A stretch of 64,000 bases of DNA from Oenanthe sinensis. Its lineage: Eukaryota; Streptophyta; Magnoliopsida; Apiales; Apiaceae. The translations under genes were made by a program, and so were the position numbers. This document shows, piece by piece, positions 45,701 through 56,396 of this stretch. The stretch spans positions 39,842,201-39,906,200 of the forward strand of contig CM053802.1 in the NCBI GenBank assembly GCA_028671895.1, written 5' to 3'. Numbering within the stretch: position 1 is the first letter of the stretch; each line of letters begins with the position of its first letter. A model generated the notes under the pieces. The model was not told the DNA's origin. It saw only the letters and a program-made list of their open reading frames with translations, and made no database searches.

Positions 45701-46732
45701 TCGTGTGTGTACAAGAAATGTAAGGGTAGTTCAGTGACTTTTCTAGTGCTATACGTAGATGATATTTTACTCATTGGAAACAATGTAGGGATGTTATCAG
45801 CGGTAAATGCATGGTTGTTCAAACAGTTCGAAATGAAGGACTTAGGTGAAGCGGCATACATCCTTGGGATCAAAGTTATAAGGGATCGCAAGAAAAGAAT
45901 GTTGACTTTATCCCAAGAGCCCTATATTGATGAGGTATTGGCTCGTTTTAACATGCAGGACTCCAAGAAGGGTAACCTACCTTATAAACATGGAGTTGCT
46001 CTATCAAAGAAACAGTGTCCTAAGACACCAGAGGCGATAGAGAGCATGAAAGCGGTTCCCTATGCTTCGGCATGCGGAAGCTTAATGTATGCAATGTTAT
46101 GTACGAGACCTGATATTTGTTTTGCCGTGGGCATGGTTAGCAGATATCAGTCAAACTCAGGACAGGAACATTGGAGTGCAGTAAAGGCTATACTCAAGTA
46201 CCTGAGAAGGACTAAGGAGTATATGCTAATTTACAAGGCCTCAGATTTGTTACCTCTAGGATATACCGATTCAGATTTCCAAGCAGATAGAGATAAGAGG
46301 AAATCAACCTCGGGATATGTGTTTACCTTAGGAGGTGGAGCTGTAATATGGAGGAGTGTAAAGCAGAAATGCGTTGTTGACTCTACCATGGAAGCCGAAT
46401 ATGTGGCAGCTTCGGAGGCAGCCAAAGAGGCAATATGGTTCAGAAACTTTCTTTTGGACATAGATGTGGTACCTAATTTGCCTAGGAGCTTGACAGTGTA
46501 TTGTGATAACACTGGTGCTGTGGCAAATGCAAAGGAACCGCGAGACCATAAGGCAGCAAAACACATCGAGCGTAAGTATCACCTTATACGACAATTCGTT
46601 AAGCGAGGAGATATTATTGTGACTGATATAGCATCAAAGGACAACCGGGCAGATCCTTTCACAAAGAGCTTACCAGCTAAGGCTTTTGAGCAGCATGTGG
46701 AGGCGATAGGAGTCAGATGTATGGTCACATAA
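42758..46732 (+). CDS. E6 gag-pol polyprotein, intact
   Basis: The 1324-residue protein has, in order: gag (DNKLSGPNYIEWKRNLDIVL from about residue 22), a basic tract, a CCHC knuckle CFRCKQSGHWKQDC (about 255-268), an aspartic protease with CVDTGATDH (about 298-306), GAG-pre-integrase (YLWHLRLGHI, CESCLEGKM), integrase with all three catalytic residues (HTDLCGP, RSDRGGEY, NGVAERRNRT), reverse transcriptase with YVDD at 999-1002, and RNase H (DSTMEAEYVAAS, YCDNTGAVA) to a normal C-terminus. No stop or frameshift is present. The ATG at 42758 is the first of the frame; a second at 42788 (MGFNPPF) is also possible. It is likely still able to be expressed if not silenced. Confidence 0.95.
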   Translation: MCYMYDSQDIMGFNPPFTILKDNKLSGPNYIEWKRNLDIVLTAEEYKFCINEPKPEEPAENASEVEKEYYKKWIKADEMSRCYILAAMSGVLQHQHQAMATASDMLFNLKELFGDQNRAARQVAMKALMNTQMAEGTPVRDHVLRMMSHLNEMEILGAEVDGETQIDIILMSLPKSFEQFRLNYTMNKRMYSLAELLTELQAAEGLFQQSVQVNVAEKPSSSKPKAKKKKKAQTLKVVKAVGVQGGAVKKPKGKCFRCKQSGHWKQDCHLPKKKNNTGMSLSLVTETYIAAISTSTWCVDTGATDHVCNSMQGFQQSRMLRDGEIYVFMGDATKVAIVAVGDVNLSFGDDRNLVLNNCLYVPSFRRNLISVSKLALDGYNVCLDHNVSIMRNKLVICSGTLQDNLYIITPNQPALQLQHRVLNNTSSITTKRKEPSSLNQTYLWHLRLGHINLRRIQRLVVDGPLGSLAVEPFPVCESCLEGKMTTRPFKAKGNRAKEVLELVHTDLCGPMNIQARGGYEYFVTFIDDYSRYGYIYLLRRKSECFDKFKEYKTVTEKRHGKCIKSLRSDRGGEYLLGEFRDYLSKNGIMSQLTVPGTPQQNGVAERRNRTLLESVRSMMSYSELPKSFWGHALETAAYLLNLVPSKSVPKTPKELWTGSKPSLRHIRIWGCPAHVLNKNVTKLESRTEVRLFVGYPMGTKGYLFYSPKDRDVIVSTNARFLEEDYMMNHKPMSSVVLEELVGETNNEQVPIVQVEQPQENTQPITNTTPVSRRSGMVIRKPSRFMLLGESSDLVSEEHDEDPMTYEEALQDKGADLWQKAMKSEMESMYSNQVWELVEPPKGVKPIGCKWIYKRKRGSDKKVKAWKARLVAKGYTQKEGIDYEETFSPVVMLKSIRILLSIAAHLDYEIWQMDVKTAFLNGSLDDEIIYMQQPEGFIKEGQEHLVCKLKKSIYGLKQASRYWNIRFDQVIQSYGFDQCPSESCVYKKCKGSSVTFLVLYVDDILLIGNNVGMLSAVNAWLFKQFEMKDLGEAAYILGIKVIRDRKKRMLTLSQEPYIDEVLARFNMQDSKKGNLPYKHGVALSKKQCPKTPEAIESMKAVPYASACGSLMYAMLCTRPDICFAVGMVSRYQSNSGQEHWSAVKAILKYLRRTKEYMLIYKASDLLPLGYTDSDFQADRDKRKSTSGYVFTLGGGAVIWRSVKQKCVVDSTMEAEYVAASEAAKEAIWFRNFLLDIDVVPNLPRSLTVYCDNTGAVANAKEPRDHKAAKHIERKYHLIRQFVKRGDIIVTDIASKDNRADPFTKSLPAKAFEQHVEAIGVRCMVT

Positions 46733-46811
46733 TAGTTATTTAATTGGTAGTGGATTGCTTGTAATATAACACTGATATACTCAAAGAATAGCTTGAGTAT
46801 AAGTGGGAGAT

Positions 46812-47969
46812 TGTTAGGGAGTATACTGAACTATTCGTTTGAAATATATGACATTGTCTTTTTTTATTGAGAATCTTGAATGCGTATTTTAACACTGTTT
46901 GTATATTATATATTGTGGATAATCTAGTATCAAATGGGATAACAGAAGATTAGATTGTCAGTGTCTATATATAATATAATAAATGTTCACAGTTTAAGTG
47001 GAGTTAAACAAACCACTGGAATGACTGAAGTATTATTTGGAAATAATCTATCTTGATTATTGAATAATACTTGTATGCTTTGTGTATATTGAACGGGATT
47101 AAAATATTAGAATTGTTCTTCTATTCTGATAATAAAGAAGAACTAAGATTCTATAATATTATTATTGCTTAGGTTCTTAATCCGGATACAGTGATTGACA
47201 CTTGTATGCAATGCACATGTTTTGATTCATATGTGATGTGATTTTTTGTTAATCACAATATTATGTATTGGACAATGACATTGCATACAGAGTGGGATAT
47301 TGACTATAAAAGGAAACCGTGTCCGAAAATATTCGGGTGATGATGTCCTCTTGAAAGCTCATAAAGATAATTATGCTTAAGTCCTGCAGGCAGATTTGTT
47401 CTTGCATAATTATAAGGTTGAGTGGATGATCAAGGATAAAAGATATTGATTAAATTAATTATCAGAAATTAATTTAATTAATGGACATTCGATATCTTAA
47501 ACATGGGGAATTTAATAAGCAAATAATATTGGAGCCGAATTAAATAATTAAATTACGGCATTAGGAGAGGTAGTGCAAATATTAATTCTTTAGTGGATTG
47601 AATTAATATTTAATGACATTGGGCTTGACCCAGAATGTCATTGGAAGGCCCGACCTAATTATCCAGGATCCCTACTGTAGCCTATATATTCATCTTATTC
47701 TCTTCTAGCTATGAGTTGGAAAGAACTAGGGTTTTTGTGAGCAGCCGTTCAAGGAGGCAACCAAGAACTAGGGTTCCAAGATCTCAAAGTTAGAAGGGAG
47801 GCAACCTTGGGAGGATCGAAGGCCACACTTCGCTCAAGGTGAATACGGGAATACAGTAGAAGACGTGGATTTGAATCGCTTGCGCCGTAGCGATTAAGGT
47901 TAATTTTCTATTCAAACTCGTTCGTTTTCATATCATAAAACGCAGCATCATGATTCGATTGTCCCAACA
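46812..47969 (+). repeat. E6 3' LTR
   Basis: It follows the polypurine tract directly, ends CCCAACA and is followed by the target duplication TTACG. Confidence 0.95.
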
Positions 47970-48400
47970 TTACGTTGCTTGCAGGGGGCGATGTCCTTCC
48001 CACATTATACCACCATTTTTGTACCTCAAATTCTGTGAAGACGAACTTTTGACAAGCCTCATATGTTTAACATTCTTTACGTCAGAAGTAGAAGAGTTCT
48101 TGGTACTTCTTGGGGAGCTGTTAATTGCCCGGTGCAAGTCACGTGCTAATTCTTGGGGAGCTGTTTCTTATTATACAAATATATCAACAGAAACTTGTTT
48201 CTTCATTTTATTCTTCTGCGAATAATTTTCTCTAATGGTCTCCTCAGACATCGTTGCAAACAAATCCAATGCACTCTTAGCAGCAGCCATAGCCTTCGCT
48301 GCTATCTCATCCTTATTTCCAACAGCAGCTTTTGTAGCCTTTGCAATCTTATTGGCAGCTTCAGCTGCTGAGCTTGAGACCTACACAATCTGCTCCGGAG
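47970..48400 (-). pseudogene. Unidentified host gene fragment interrupted by E6
   Basis: The minus strand encodes an Ala/Lys-rich helix (AANKIAKATKAAVGNK, AAKAMAAAKSALDLFATMS) and, after a short break with stops, LARDLHRAINSSPRSTKN and NGGIMWEGHRPLQAT, which runs up to the E6 insertion point. The look is that of a real plant protein, perhaps two exons, but I cannot name it. At the E6 target the reading AAC/GTAAAT could be a splice donor, so E6 may lie at an exon-intron edge. Confidence 0.5.
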
Positions 48401-48665
48401 ATTTGAACAAGTCATTTAGCTGGATGTCAATATCTTACAGTATCTTATAGTCCTTGTTATTCCCGAGATATATTCAACAATCATGATGCAAAAAAAAAGG
48501 TTTGTGTTTCCTACCAAGTTACCATATATTAGATTTGTATCCGTAAAGAATATCCACAACGAGCTCAGGCACAAATAGTTAGGATTGCCAACAACTTAGA
48601 CACAATTTAAAGTCGCATGTCATATGTTGATATAAAAGTAAAGCTTTTTTTTAAGTAAAAAATCT

Positions 48666-49685
48666 TTGATAAACCTTGATGAGCCCCCGATAAGAAGACA
48701 GGTAAGGTCAAGTTATGCTAGGGCTGATCCCCAAGACCTGTTGCCACTTGAAGATCCTGATGATCCAGTACCTCCCTTCACGGAGGAGATTATGAATGAA
48801 AAAATTTCAAGAAAGTGGAAGATGCCCACAATCATGGCCTACGATGGAACTGGAGACCCCTCAAACCACGTTCTTACTTTCTCTAATGCACTGCTGTTGC
48901 AGGCGGTGAATGACACCATCAAGTGTAGGGCGTTCCCTCAAACTCTAAGTGGTATGACTCAAATATGGTTTAGCTGTCTACCACCTACTTCTGTTGGGCC
49001 ATTTAAAGATCTGAACAGGGCCTTCATAGGTCAGTTCATCAGTAGCAAAATTCATGAAAAGAGTTCGGCGTCATTAATGAATATGCATCAAGGAAAGAAT
49101 GAGTCCTTGAGAGATTATATGAACAGATTCGCCAAAAAAGCCTTGAAGGTCCCTGATCTAGACCAGAAGGTAGCTATGATAGCCCTAAAACAAGGGACCT
49201 CAGACGAGAACTTCAGAAGATCTTTAGCCAAGAGGGCTCCAGAGAGTATGAATGAGCTCCAGGAGAGAGCAAGAAAATATATTAAAACTTTAGAGAGTAT
49301 GAGGAAAGCCTAAGGATTTCAAACCTCAAATACCTAATCTAAGAAACGAGCAAGTGATACTGGGTATACAGTTGATACCAAGTATGTGAAAGATGATAAT
49401 GCTGATGACTCTAAGAAGAATGGAGGATCAAGGTTTACTGAGTATGCAAGGCTGAATACGGCCCGAAGTCAAATATTGATAGATATTGAGAAGGACAAGG
49501 ACCTTCGATATTGATGATTGCCATCAGTTAAAGGATGATAACGAATTTTTGATAAGAAGCGGAAAGCTGAACAAGTACATCAAGGATGGTGAGAGAAATG
49601 ACAGAGGTTACAATGACAAGCGAAGGGATTCTGACCCCAAAAAATGTAATAACCAGCCCCGTGGACCTGTGATCAATGTAATTTC
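48666..49685 (+). pseudogene. E3 gag, broken
   Basis: The segment 48666-49313 gives the gypsy gag domain: KWKMPTIMAYDGTGDPSNHV, CRAFPQTLSGMTQIWFSCLP, FKDLNRAFIGQFISSK and ESLRDYMNRFAKKAL. It begins without an ATG, so the N-terminus is missing. A stop ends it at 49313. A further piece, DDCHQLKDDNEFLIRSGKL (about 49500-49570), is the region between gag and protease. It runs up to the solo LTR insertion with GPVINVIS. Confidence 0.85.
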
Positions 49686-51201
49686 TGTTGGGATTCGAGC
49701 ACATATATGCAGCGGAATTACACTAAAAAATAAAAAAAATAACGATTCCCAAACGCAGGATCCGTGTATAATTGACGGATGATTATGGAGAATCGGATGT
49801 GTACCTTATTAAAGCTTTCCTTATGATGATTATAGAGGTCCAGAAGCGATGAATCACAGCAGCCCTTCACAGAAATCTGCTCTCTATCGGTATCCACACG
49901 AACGTCGTATCGTCTAACGATCACCGGAGTTAAGTACTAGCCTGTTTCTGCCTCTTTGTCTCTCTCTTTCTCTAGCCTCTCAGAAACGTAGAGCTGCTAG
50001 GGTTTTATTAAAAATGAATTATCTCAACTATTACCCTAAACTATACATCTTTATGTATATATAGGGGAGAGAGGGACTTGGGCCAAAACCCTAATCTGAT
50101 TGGACCTTTTAAAACCCATTCAGATTTCGGATTTATATTATTATTAAATTCGAATTCTAATATGTATATAATTAATCAAGTCTCACTTAATTAATTAAAT
50201 AAATAAATTTGAATTAATAATAATAACAGTATTTAAATTCATAATTTAAATAACACTCTGTTTAAACGTTCTTTGTGTGTGACCCTTTAGGTTATTATTA
50301 CGTTGGCAATAATTTTATTTTCTAATAATAAAATTATAAACAATGAACGACATCTAGTAATACATCATTGTTACCCAAGTAATAATAATAATTAGTGATT
50401 CAATTAAACATTTCGTGAATAATGTACAATGTAATATAATCCCTTTAACATTATATTATGGATCAAACTCGAGACATGTATTGTGTCATCCTCTTCAACG
50501 TTTAATCCGGGTTTCCTTGATCAATTAGTAAACTATTAATCAAATCGACATTTGAGCATGACCATGCATTTTATAGTCTCACTCAATCAAGAGGCCAATA
50601 ATATCACTCCTAAAATAGGAGGGTTAAATTCTATATCTATCTTTCATATTTCTCATACGATTCATAGCATACCCAATGTCCACCTTTATCATTACCCGGT
50701 TAAAGGTAACTTTGAGTGTAATCAAAGTATATTAATTCTCGTATAAAAATATAATGATTTTAAGTCAAAGGATCAATACATCATTATCACAGTGATAATT
50801 TCTTTTGACACTTATTAACCCTGTAGATTCTCACAGCGGGTCTGTCTAGTGCCATGTATTGAGACATGCACTTATGTTCTTGACTTTAGTATCACCATAC
50901 GTATGACCAATGGATGTGGTCATCAGTCAACTAACATACTAATCTTATTGCATTATTATTGTCCTTAAATAATAATACTCGACTAGGGACATTTAGGAAT
51001 ATAATATTGTTCATATAATCTCATTTTTAAATCACATACTTAAAGATATATAATTCGCATTAATATTCCAAGGACATTTATCATGCTTTCAATTTATAAC
51101 GCAGTAAATAAAGACATAATAAATATTAATTAAATAATCAAGTAAACGTAATCTTTAATTGTTTATCATAAAGTATTGTCTCTAGGACACCAACACTAAT
51201 A
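49686..51201 (-). mobile_element. Solo LTR inserted in E3
   Basis: A 1516-bp LTR with a TGTTGGG end at 49686 and no coding interior. The five bases ATTTC flank it on both sides (49681-49685 and 51202-51206), and E3 reads through as VINVIS-GGPT when it is ignored. It is alike over most of its length to the LTR at 53372-54718 on the other strand. Its first bases (minus strand) read TATTAGTG where the other copy has TGTTAGTA, so the canonical TG has changed to TA. Confidence 0.88.
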
Positions 51202-53371
51202 ATTTCAGGGGGACCAACGTTGCGGGTAGCTCCTGAAATTCTAGAAAAGATTATGCCCGAGAGGTAATGAGCATCGTTAGAGAAACTCCTAAAAGAGAAA
51301 GGACTGAAGTTTCTTTGGCCTTTGATGATTCTGATCTGGAAGGGGTGAAGTTCCCCCATGGTGACCCCCTGGTGATCACCCCTATAATAGGGAATTTACC
51401 TGTAAAAAGAGTCTTGGTGGACAACGGGTCATCAATGGACATCTTGTTTTATGATGTTTTTACAAAGATGGGTTACAATGACTCACAAGTGACTCTATCC
51501 AACATGCCCATTTATTGTTTCAATGGAGTGGAATCCCAGATTGAGGGAATAATACAGATACCCATTACTATGGGCGAGGACCCTAGACATTTAACATAAA
51601 TGCTGAATTTCTTGGTTATTAAGGCGAATACCACCTATAACGCAATCCTTAGAAGGATTGAGCTACATGCCTTCAAGGCGGTAGCTTCTACATATCATCT
51701 GAAGCTCAAATTCCCAACTAAGAATGGATTAGGAGAAGAGAGAGGAGATCAAAAAATGGTCAGGAGCTGTTATGTGGCTACTTTGAAACCCGATGGAACT
51801 GAGGGGGGGGTAAGTTCTTCCCATTGAGGACATGGGTGTCCGGGACCAAGAAGGAAAGAAGGGGAAAACCCGCAAAGAACCTAGAGCCCATTCCCCTAGA
51901 CCCTCAAGATCCTGAGAAGGTAAAATATATTGGGGCTTCACTCCCCAAGGACCTGAAATGATAGCTAGTCCAGTTCTTGCAAGACAACAACGATGTGTTT
52001 GCTTGGACAGCCACTGATATGCCAGGGATAGATCTCAAACTTATTACACATCAGTTGAATGTGGATCTTAAGCGGACATCCGTAAAATAAAAGAAGGGAA
52101 GTTTTGCTCCTGAAAGGCAAGAGGCCATTAAGTAAGAGGTAGAGAAGTTGTTGGAAGCAGGGTTTATTGAGAAAATCCAATTTCCTGAGTGGCTAACAAA
52201 CCCTGTGATGGTCAAAAAGGCTAATGGGAAATGGAGATTGTGTGAGGACTTCACAGACCTGAATGATGATGGTCCAAATGACTGTTTCCCCTTGCCCAGG
52301 ATAGACACATTGATTGATGCTACAGCTGGGCACGAGATGCATAGCTTCATTGATCGCTTTAGTGGCTACAACCAAATCAAGATGCACCCTTGTGACATCC
52401 CTAAGGTATCTTTCATCATTGATTTTGGTGTTTTTTGTTATCTAGTTATGGTTTTGGGACTAAAGAATGCAGGGGCAACGTACCAAAGGCTAGTAAATAA
52501 AATTTTTAATCACCTCATTGGTAAGATCATGGAGGTCTATGTTGATGACATGCTAGTCAAAAGGCTGAAGAGGGTTGATCACCTTGAGCACCTAAGACAG
52601 GCCTTTGAAGTTCTGAGAACTCACAAAATGATGTTGAATCCGGCCAAGTGTGCCTTTGGAGTCGGCTCTGGAAAGTTTCTAGGCCTAATGGTCTTAAAGA
52701 GAGGCATTGAGGCCAATCCTGAAAAGATTCAAGCTATCTAGGACATGGTGCCCCCTAAAACTATAAAGCATGTCTAGAAGCTCACAAGAAGGATAACAGT
52801 TGTATGACATTTCATATCCAAGTCTGGAGAGAAGTGTTTACCATTCTTCAAGGCCCTCAAGAAGGTCAAAGACTTTGTATGAAATGAAGATAGCCAAGCG
52901 ACATTTGAGGAATTGAAAAAGTACAAGGCTGAGCCACCTTTACTCACAAAACCAAGCCCTAGAAAGGTGTTATATCTATACCTGGTTGTCTGTAGCTCAG
53001 ATTTGAGCGTTGTTCTTGTGAAAGAAGAAGCTAAGGTTCAGAAACCCATCTACTACGTCAGCAAAATTTTGCATGGTGCAGAATTGAATTACTCAAAAGT
53101 TGAGAAGTTTGCCTTGGCTTTGATAACGGCTTCAAGAAATCTACGCCCTTACGTCCAAGCACGCACTGTTGAAGTCTTGACATACCAGCCCCTAAGAAAC
53201 ATACTGCACAGCCCCAAGGCCAGTGGAAGGCTAATCAAATGGGCAATTGAACTTGGAGAATTTGAGATCCGCTACAAGCCTAGGATCACCATTAAAGCCC
53301 ATGCACTAGTTGACTTCGTTGTTGAGTGTACCATCCCCAACCAAGAAGTTGGGGGCAGGAAAAGAATAAAG
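51202..53371 (+). pseudogene. E3 protease, reverse transcriptase and RNase H, broken
   Basis: Protease: VKRVLVDNGSSMDILFYD (51267-51599). A linker (TTYNAILRRIELHAFKAVAS) follows in 51600-51827. Reverse transcriptase (52148-52741) has SFIDRFSGYNQIKM, FGVFCYLVMVLGLKNAGATY and YVDD at 52538-52549. RNase H (52913-53377) has IYYVSKILHGAELNYSKVEK and WAIELGEFEIRYKPR. Stops or shifts separate the segments. RNase H ends at the next LTR insertion. Confidence 0.88.
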
Positions 53372-54718
53372 TGTTAGTATTGGTGTCCTAGAGACAATAC
53401 TTTTAATGTTTTGTTGAAAACAATTAAGGATTATGTTTTATGTGATTATTTAATTATTATTTATTATGTCTTTATTTACTGCGTTATAAATTGAAAGGAT
53501 AATAAATGTCCTGGGAATATTAATACGTAATATATATCTTTAAGTATATGACTTAAAAATGAAATTATATGAATAGTATTTTATTCCTAAAATTCCCTAG
53601 TCAAGTATTATTATTTAAGGACAATAATAATGCAATAAGACTAGTATGTTTGTTGACGGATGACCACATCTCATTGGTCATAGGTATGGTGATACTAAAG
53701 TCAAGAACATAAGTGTATGTATCAATACATGACACTGGAAAGACCCGCCGTGAGATTCCACATGTTAATAAGTGTCATAAGAAATCTCACTGTGATAATG
53801 ATGTAATGATCTTCTGACTTGAAATCATTATATTTCTATACGAGAATTAATATACTTTGATTACACTCAAAGTTATCTTTAACCGAGTAATGACAAAGGT
53901 GTACATTGGATATGCTATGAATCGTATGAGGAATATGAATGATAGATATAGAATTTAAACCTCCAATTCTAGGAGTGATATTATTGGCCTCTTGATTGAG
54001 TGAGACTATGAAATGCATGGCCATGCTCAAATATTGATTTGTTTAAATAGTCTACTCATTGAACAAGGAAACCAAGATTAAACGTTGAAGAGGATGACAC
54101 TATACATGCCTCGAGTTTTATCTATAATATAAGGTTAAAGGGATTATATTACATTGCACATTATTCACGAAAGGTTTAATTGAATCACCAATTATTATTG
54201 TTACTTGGGTAGCAATGATGTATTACTAGATGCCGCTCATTGTTTATAATTTTATTATTAGATAATAAAATTATTCCCAACGTAATAATAACCTAAAGGG
54301 TCACACACAAAGAACGTCAAAACGGAGGTTTATTTAGATTACGAATTTAAATATATTATTGTTTATTCGAATTTAATTATTAAATTAATTAAATGGGACT
54401 TGATTAATTATATTAGAATTCAGATTTAATATTAATAATAACCCAAAGTCATAATGGGTTTTGGAAACCACATGGATTAGGGTTAGGCCCAAAATCTCTC
54501 TCTCCCCTATATATACATAATGATGTATAGTATTAGGGTTTAATCATCAAATTTCGTTTTAGAGAAAAACCATAGCTGCTCAACATCAAGAGAGGTTAGA
54601 GAAAGAGAGAGAGAGAGAGAGGCAAACAATTCGGCTAGTACCGACTCCGGTGATCGTAGGACGATCGGGCGTTCGTGTGGACTTCTTTAGAGAGCAAATC
54701 TTTGCAACAAAGGACTGC
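53372..54718 (+). mobile_element. LTR of the same family as the solo LTR, cut by E4
   Basis: It begins TGTTAGTATTGGTGTCCTAG and matches the reverse complement of 49686-51201 for about 1.35 kb, including the shared stretch around CAATACATG and CCTAAAGGGTCACACACAAA. It stops at 54718 inside the motif that reads GGGCTGCTGTGATTC in the full copy, because E4 starts there. Whether it is a solo LTR or a 5' LTR cannot be told here. Confidence 0.85.
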
Positions 54719-55934
54719 TGTTAGGTCCAAAGTGTTGTACAAGGGGGGTGAATACAACTGTTTCGAATAATGAGAGAATATAAAATCAATGCATGTAATA
54801 AATGATGACACAAAATTTCAAGAATATATCTTTATATTCATTGAAGGATTTGCTACAACATTCATAAAAGCATCATAATCAGTTGAACAATAAATACATC
54901 AATTAAAGCTTGATTCAACTGATTCTCTCTCACTTTCTTTTTACAGTAAATGCTCTCTTTGAAAAATATTCAGTAGAAAATACAGAGATTGCTCTTTTTA
55001 CAAATAAAACAAAGTGCTACTTTTATAATGTCGTGTAGATTTGATCTTGTCCTTTTTGTGTACGTGGCCCAATCAGGACTTGACAATAAAAAGTACTTTC
55101 CCAACCACTCTGGATCAACCGTTCACAATAAGCCACTTGTCCCTTGAACATTAAATGCTACATATCGACCCGCATCTCGATCTCGGCCTGGACCCATCTC
55201 GATCTCGATCTTGGAAAATCTCGATCTCGATCTGTGAGAATCTCGATCTCGATCTATGAGAATCTCGATCTCGATCTGTGAGAATCTCGATCTGCCGTGG
55301 ATCGAGATTTGCCTTGCAATGTTTTTCTTCAATTATCAATCTCGATCCGCATCTCGATCTGCTGTGCATCGACATTTGCCTTAGCAAATATGCACTCATC
55401 CAATGTTGACTTTCTTTAGTGACTAATTGTGGATTAACCTTTATGAGCAAGTTTCCCTAGCTTCTTCAATTTCTTTTCCTCACTCAATTCAAATGAGATC
55501 TTCTATTACTGACATGAACTTACCTTCAATGTCCTGACACTTGATGCAATGGTCTGGTTCATAAGTGACTAGTCTTGAAGGGGTTCTTGCTTCTGAATGT
55601 CAGTTCTCATTCGCATATTAATCTTTACATTATCCAGTTGTTGAGATGCATTACATGCAATCACTTTGGTCTTCTTGATACTTCTTTGACATTAATTTGA
55701 TTCTCCATTAGATAAGTTAGGGCATGAGCAATACTGAGATTGAACTTCTTCTCACTTAGGCATTCTGGATTAATCAAATTAGTTACTTGTAGTTACCAAG
55801 TATCATTACCATTTCTTCAGTTGATTGATTCCATGTGCTTCTTCAGTTTCTCTTGTTTTACTGTTGTTTTATCTTTTACCTAGTTGAGTTACATAGTAAT
55901 TAAGTGTTACAAGTTAGTACACCTATGCCTTTCA
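54719..55934 (-). repeat. E4 3' LTR
   Basis: It reads TGTTAGGTCC at 54719 on the plus strand and is bounded by the purine tract GGGGGAGAT on the minus strand. The upstream limit is 55934 (TGAAAGG) or 55921 (TGTAC). A G-rich GGGGGGTGAATAC near 54745 marks the LTR 3' end, as in E1. CATTATAAAAG (minus strand, about 55020-55030) is a good TATA box, downstream of the repeat array. Confidence 0.82.
55160..55387 (-). repeat. TCTCGATC array in the E4 LTR
   Basis: About 17 copies of CTCGAT lie in 230 bases, organised in a 22-base unit GAGAATCTCGATCTCGATCT repeated four times at about 55207-55290. Two boundary boxes, ATTTGCCTTGCAA (55307-55319) and ATTTGCCTTAGCAA (55374-55387), lie at the upstream edge. 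The array stands upstream of the LTR TATA box. Confidence 0.92.
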
Positions 55935-56396
55935 ATCTCCCCCTATTTGATTGTCTAACAATGACAACCAAATTCACAATGAGGATAACTCAACTAACCA
56001 GGGACTGAAAAAGATAAACTAACATTCATAAACGATCATGTCAACTTGCATAATGCTTGGCTTGATTAACTAGCTTCATGTCTATCACTGATACTTCAAG
56101 TGCCAAAATTGGACACCTGTTGGCTCGATCAAATGGCTTCATGCTCTTCTAGAGATTTTCTCTAAGTACTTAAGAGCACGGTCCACTCAATCTTCAATTA
56201 TCCTTCTGAAGTCCTTTTAGCAGTATTACCACCGCCGAACTTCGCGAAATAATTGACGCCTAATATAAACCAGTTTCAAGACACTTAGCTAACTAACTTC
56301 TACCTTACACTACACAAGAAAACAGATAATGTACTTACAATGCAGGAAAACAAGAAAACAAATTACAACGCAAAGAAACATTACAAGCTTAATACA

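Larger units (their letters stand above)
39998..47969 (+). mobile_element. E6: intact, young Copia retrotransposon
   Basis: Two 1158-bp LTRs (39998-41155 and 46812-47969) begin TGTTAGGG and end CCCAACA. They differ by about seven bases on hand comparison (about 0.6%). TTACG flanks the element on both sides (39993-39997 and 47970-47974), a perfect 5-bp target duplication. A primer binding site variant (TGGCATCAAGAGC) lies at 41158-41170, a polypurine tract AAGTGGGAGAT at about 46801-46811, and one unbroken gag-pol frame between. At a commonly used plant rate of 1.3e-8 per site per year, 0.6% would mean roughly 0.2 million years. E6 is related to E2 but is not the same family. Confidence 0.95.
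48666..53371 (+). mobile_element. E3: truncated Ty3/gypsy (Tat-like) retrotransposon
   Basis: It holds gag, protease, reverse transcriptase and RNase H in gypsy order on the plus strand, broken by many stops. A 1516-bp LTR is inserted at 49686-51201. Neither E3 LTR is seen, and integrase is missing because another LTR interrupts the element at 53372. Sequence style (YDGTGDPSNHVLTF, CRAFPQTLSG, VLVDNGSSMDILF) fits the Tat branch. Confidence 0.85.

Noticed and set aside
50552..50746. 64-residue ORF found twice (also 53836-54030, minus)
   Set aside because: It lies inside the two LTR copies and is conserved only because the LTRs are related; no promoter or domain supports it.
55123..55450. Arg/Ser/Asp-repeat proteins read from the TCTCGAT arrays (also 61201-61404)
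   Set aside because: They are translations of a short-unit DNA repeat, in more than one frame, without a gene context.
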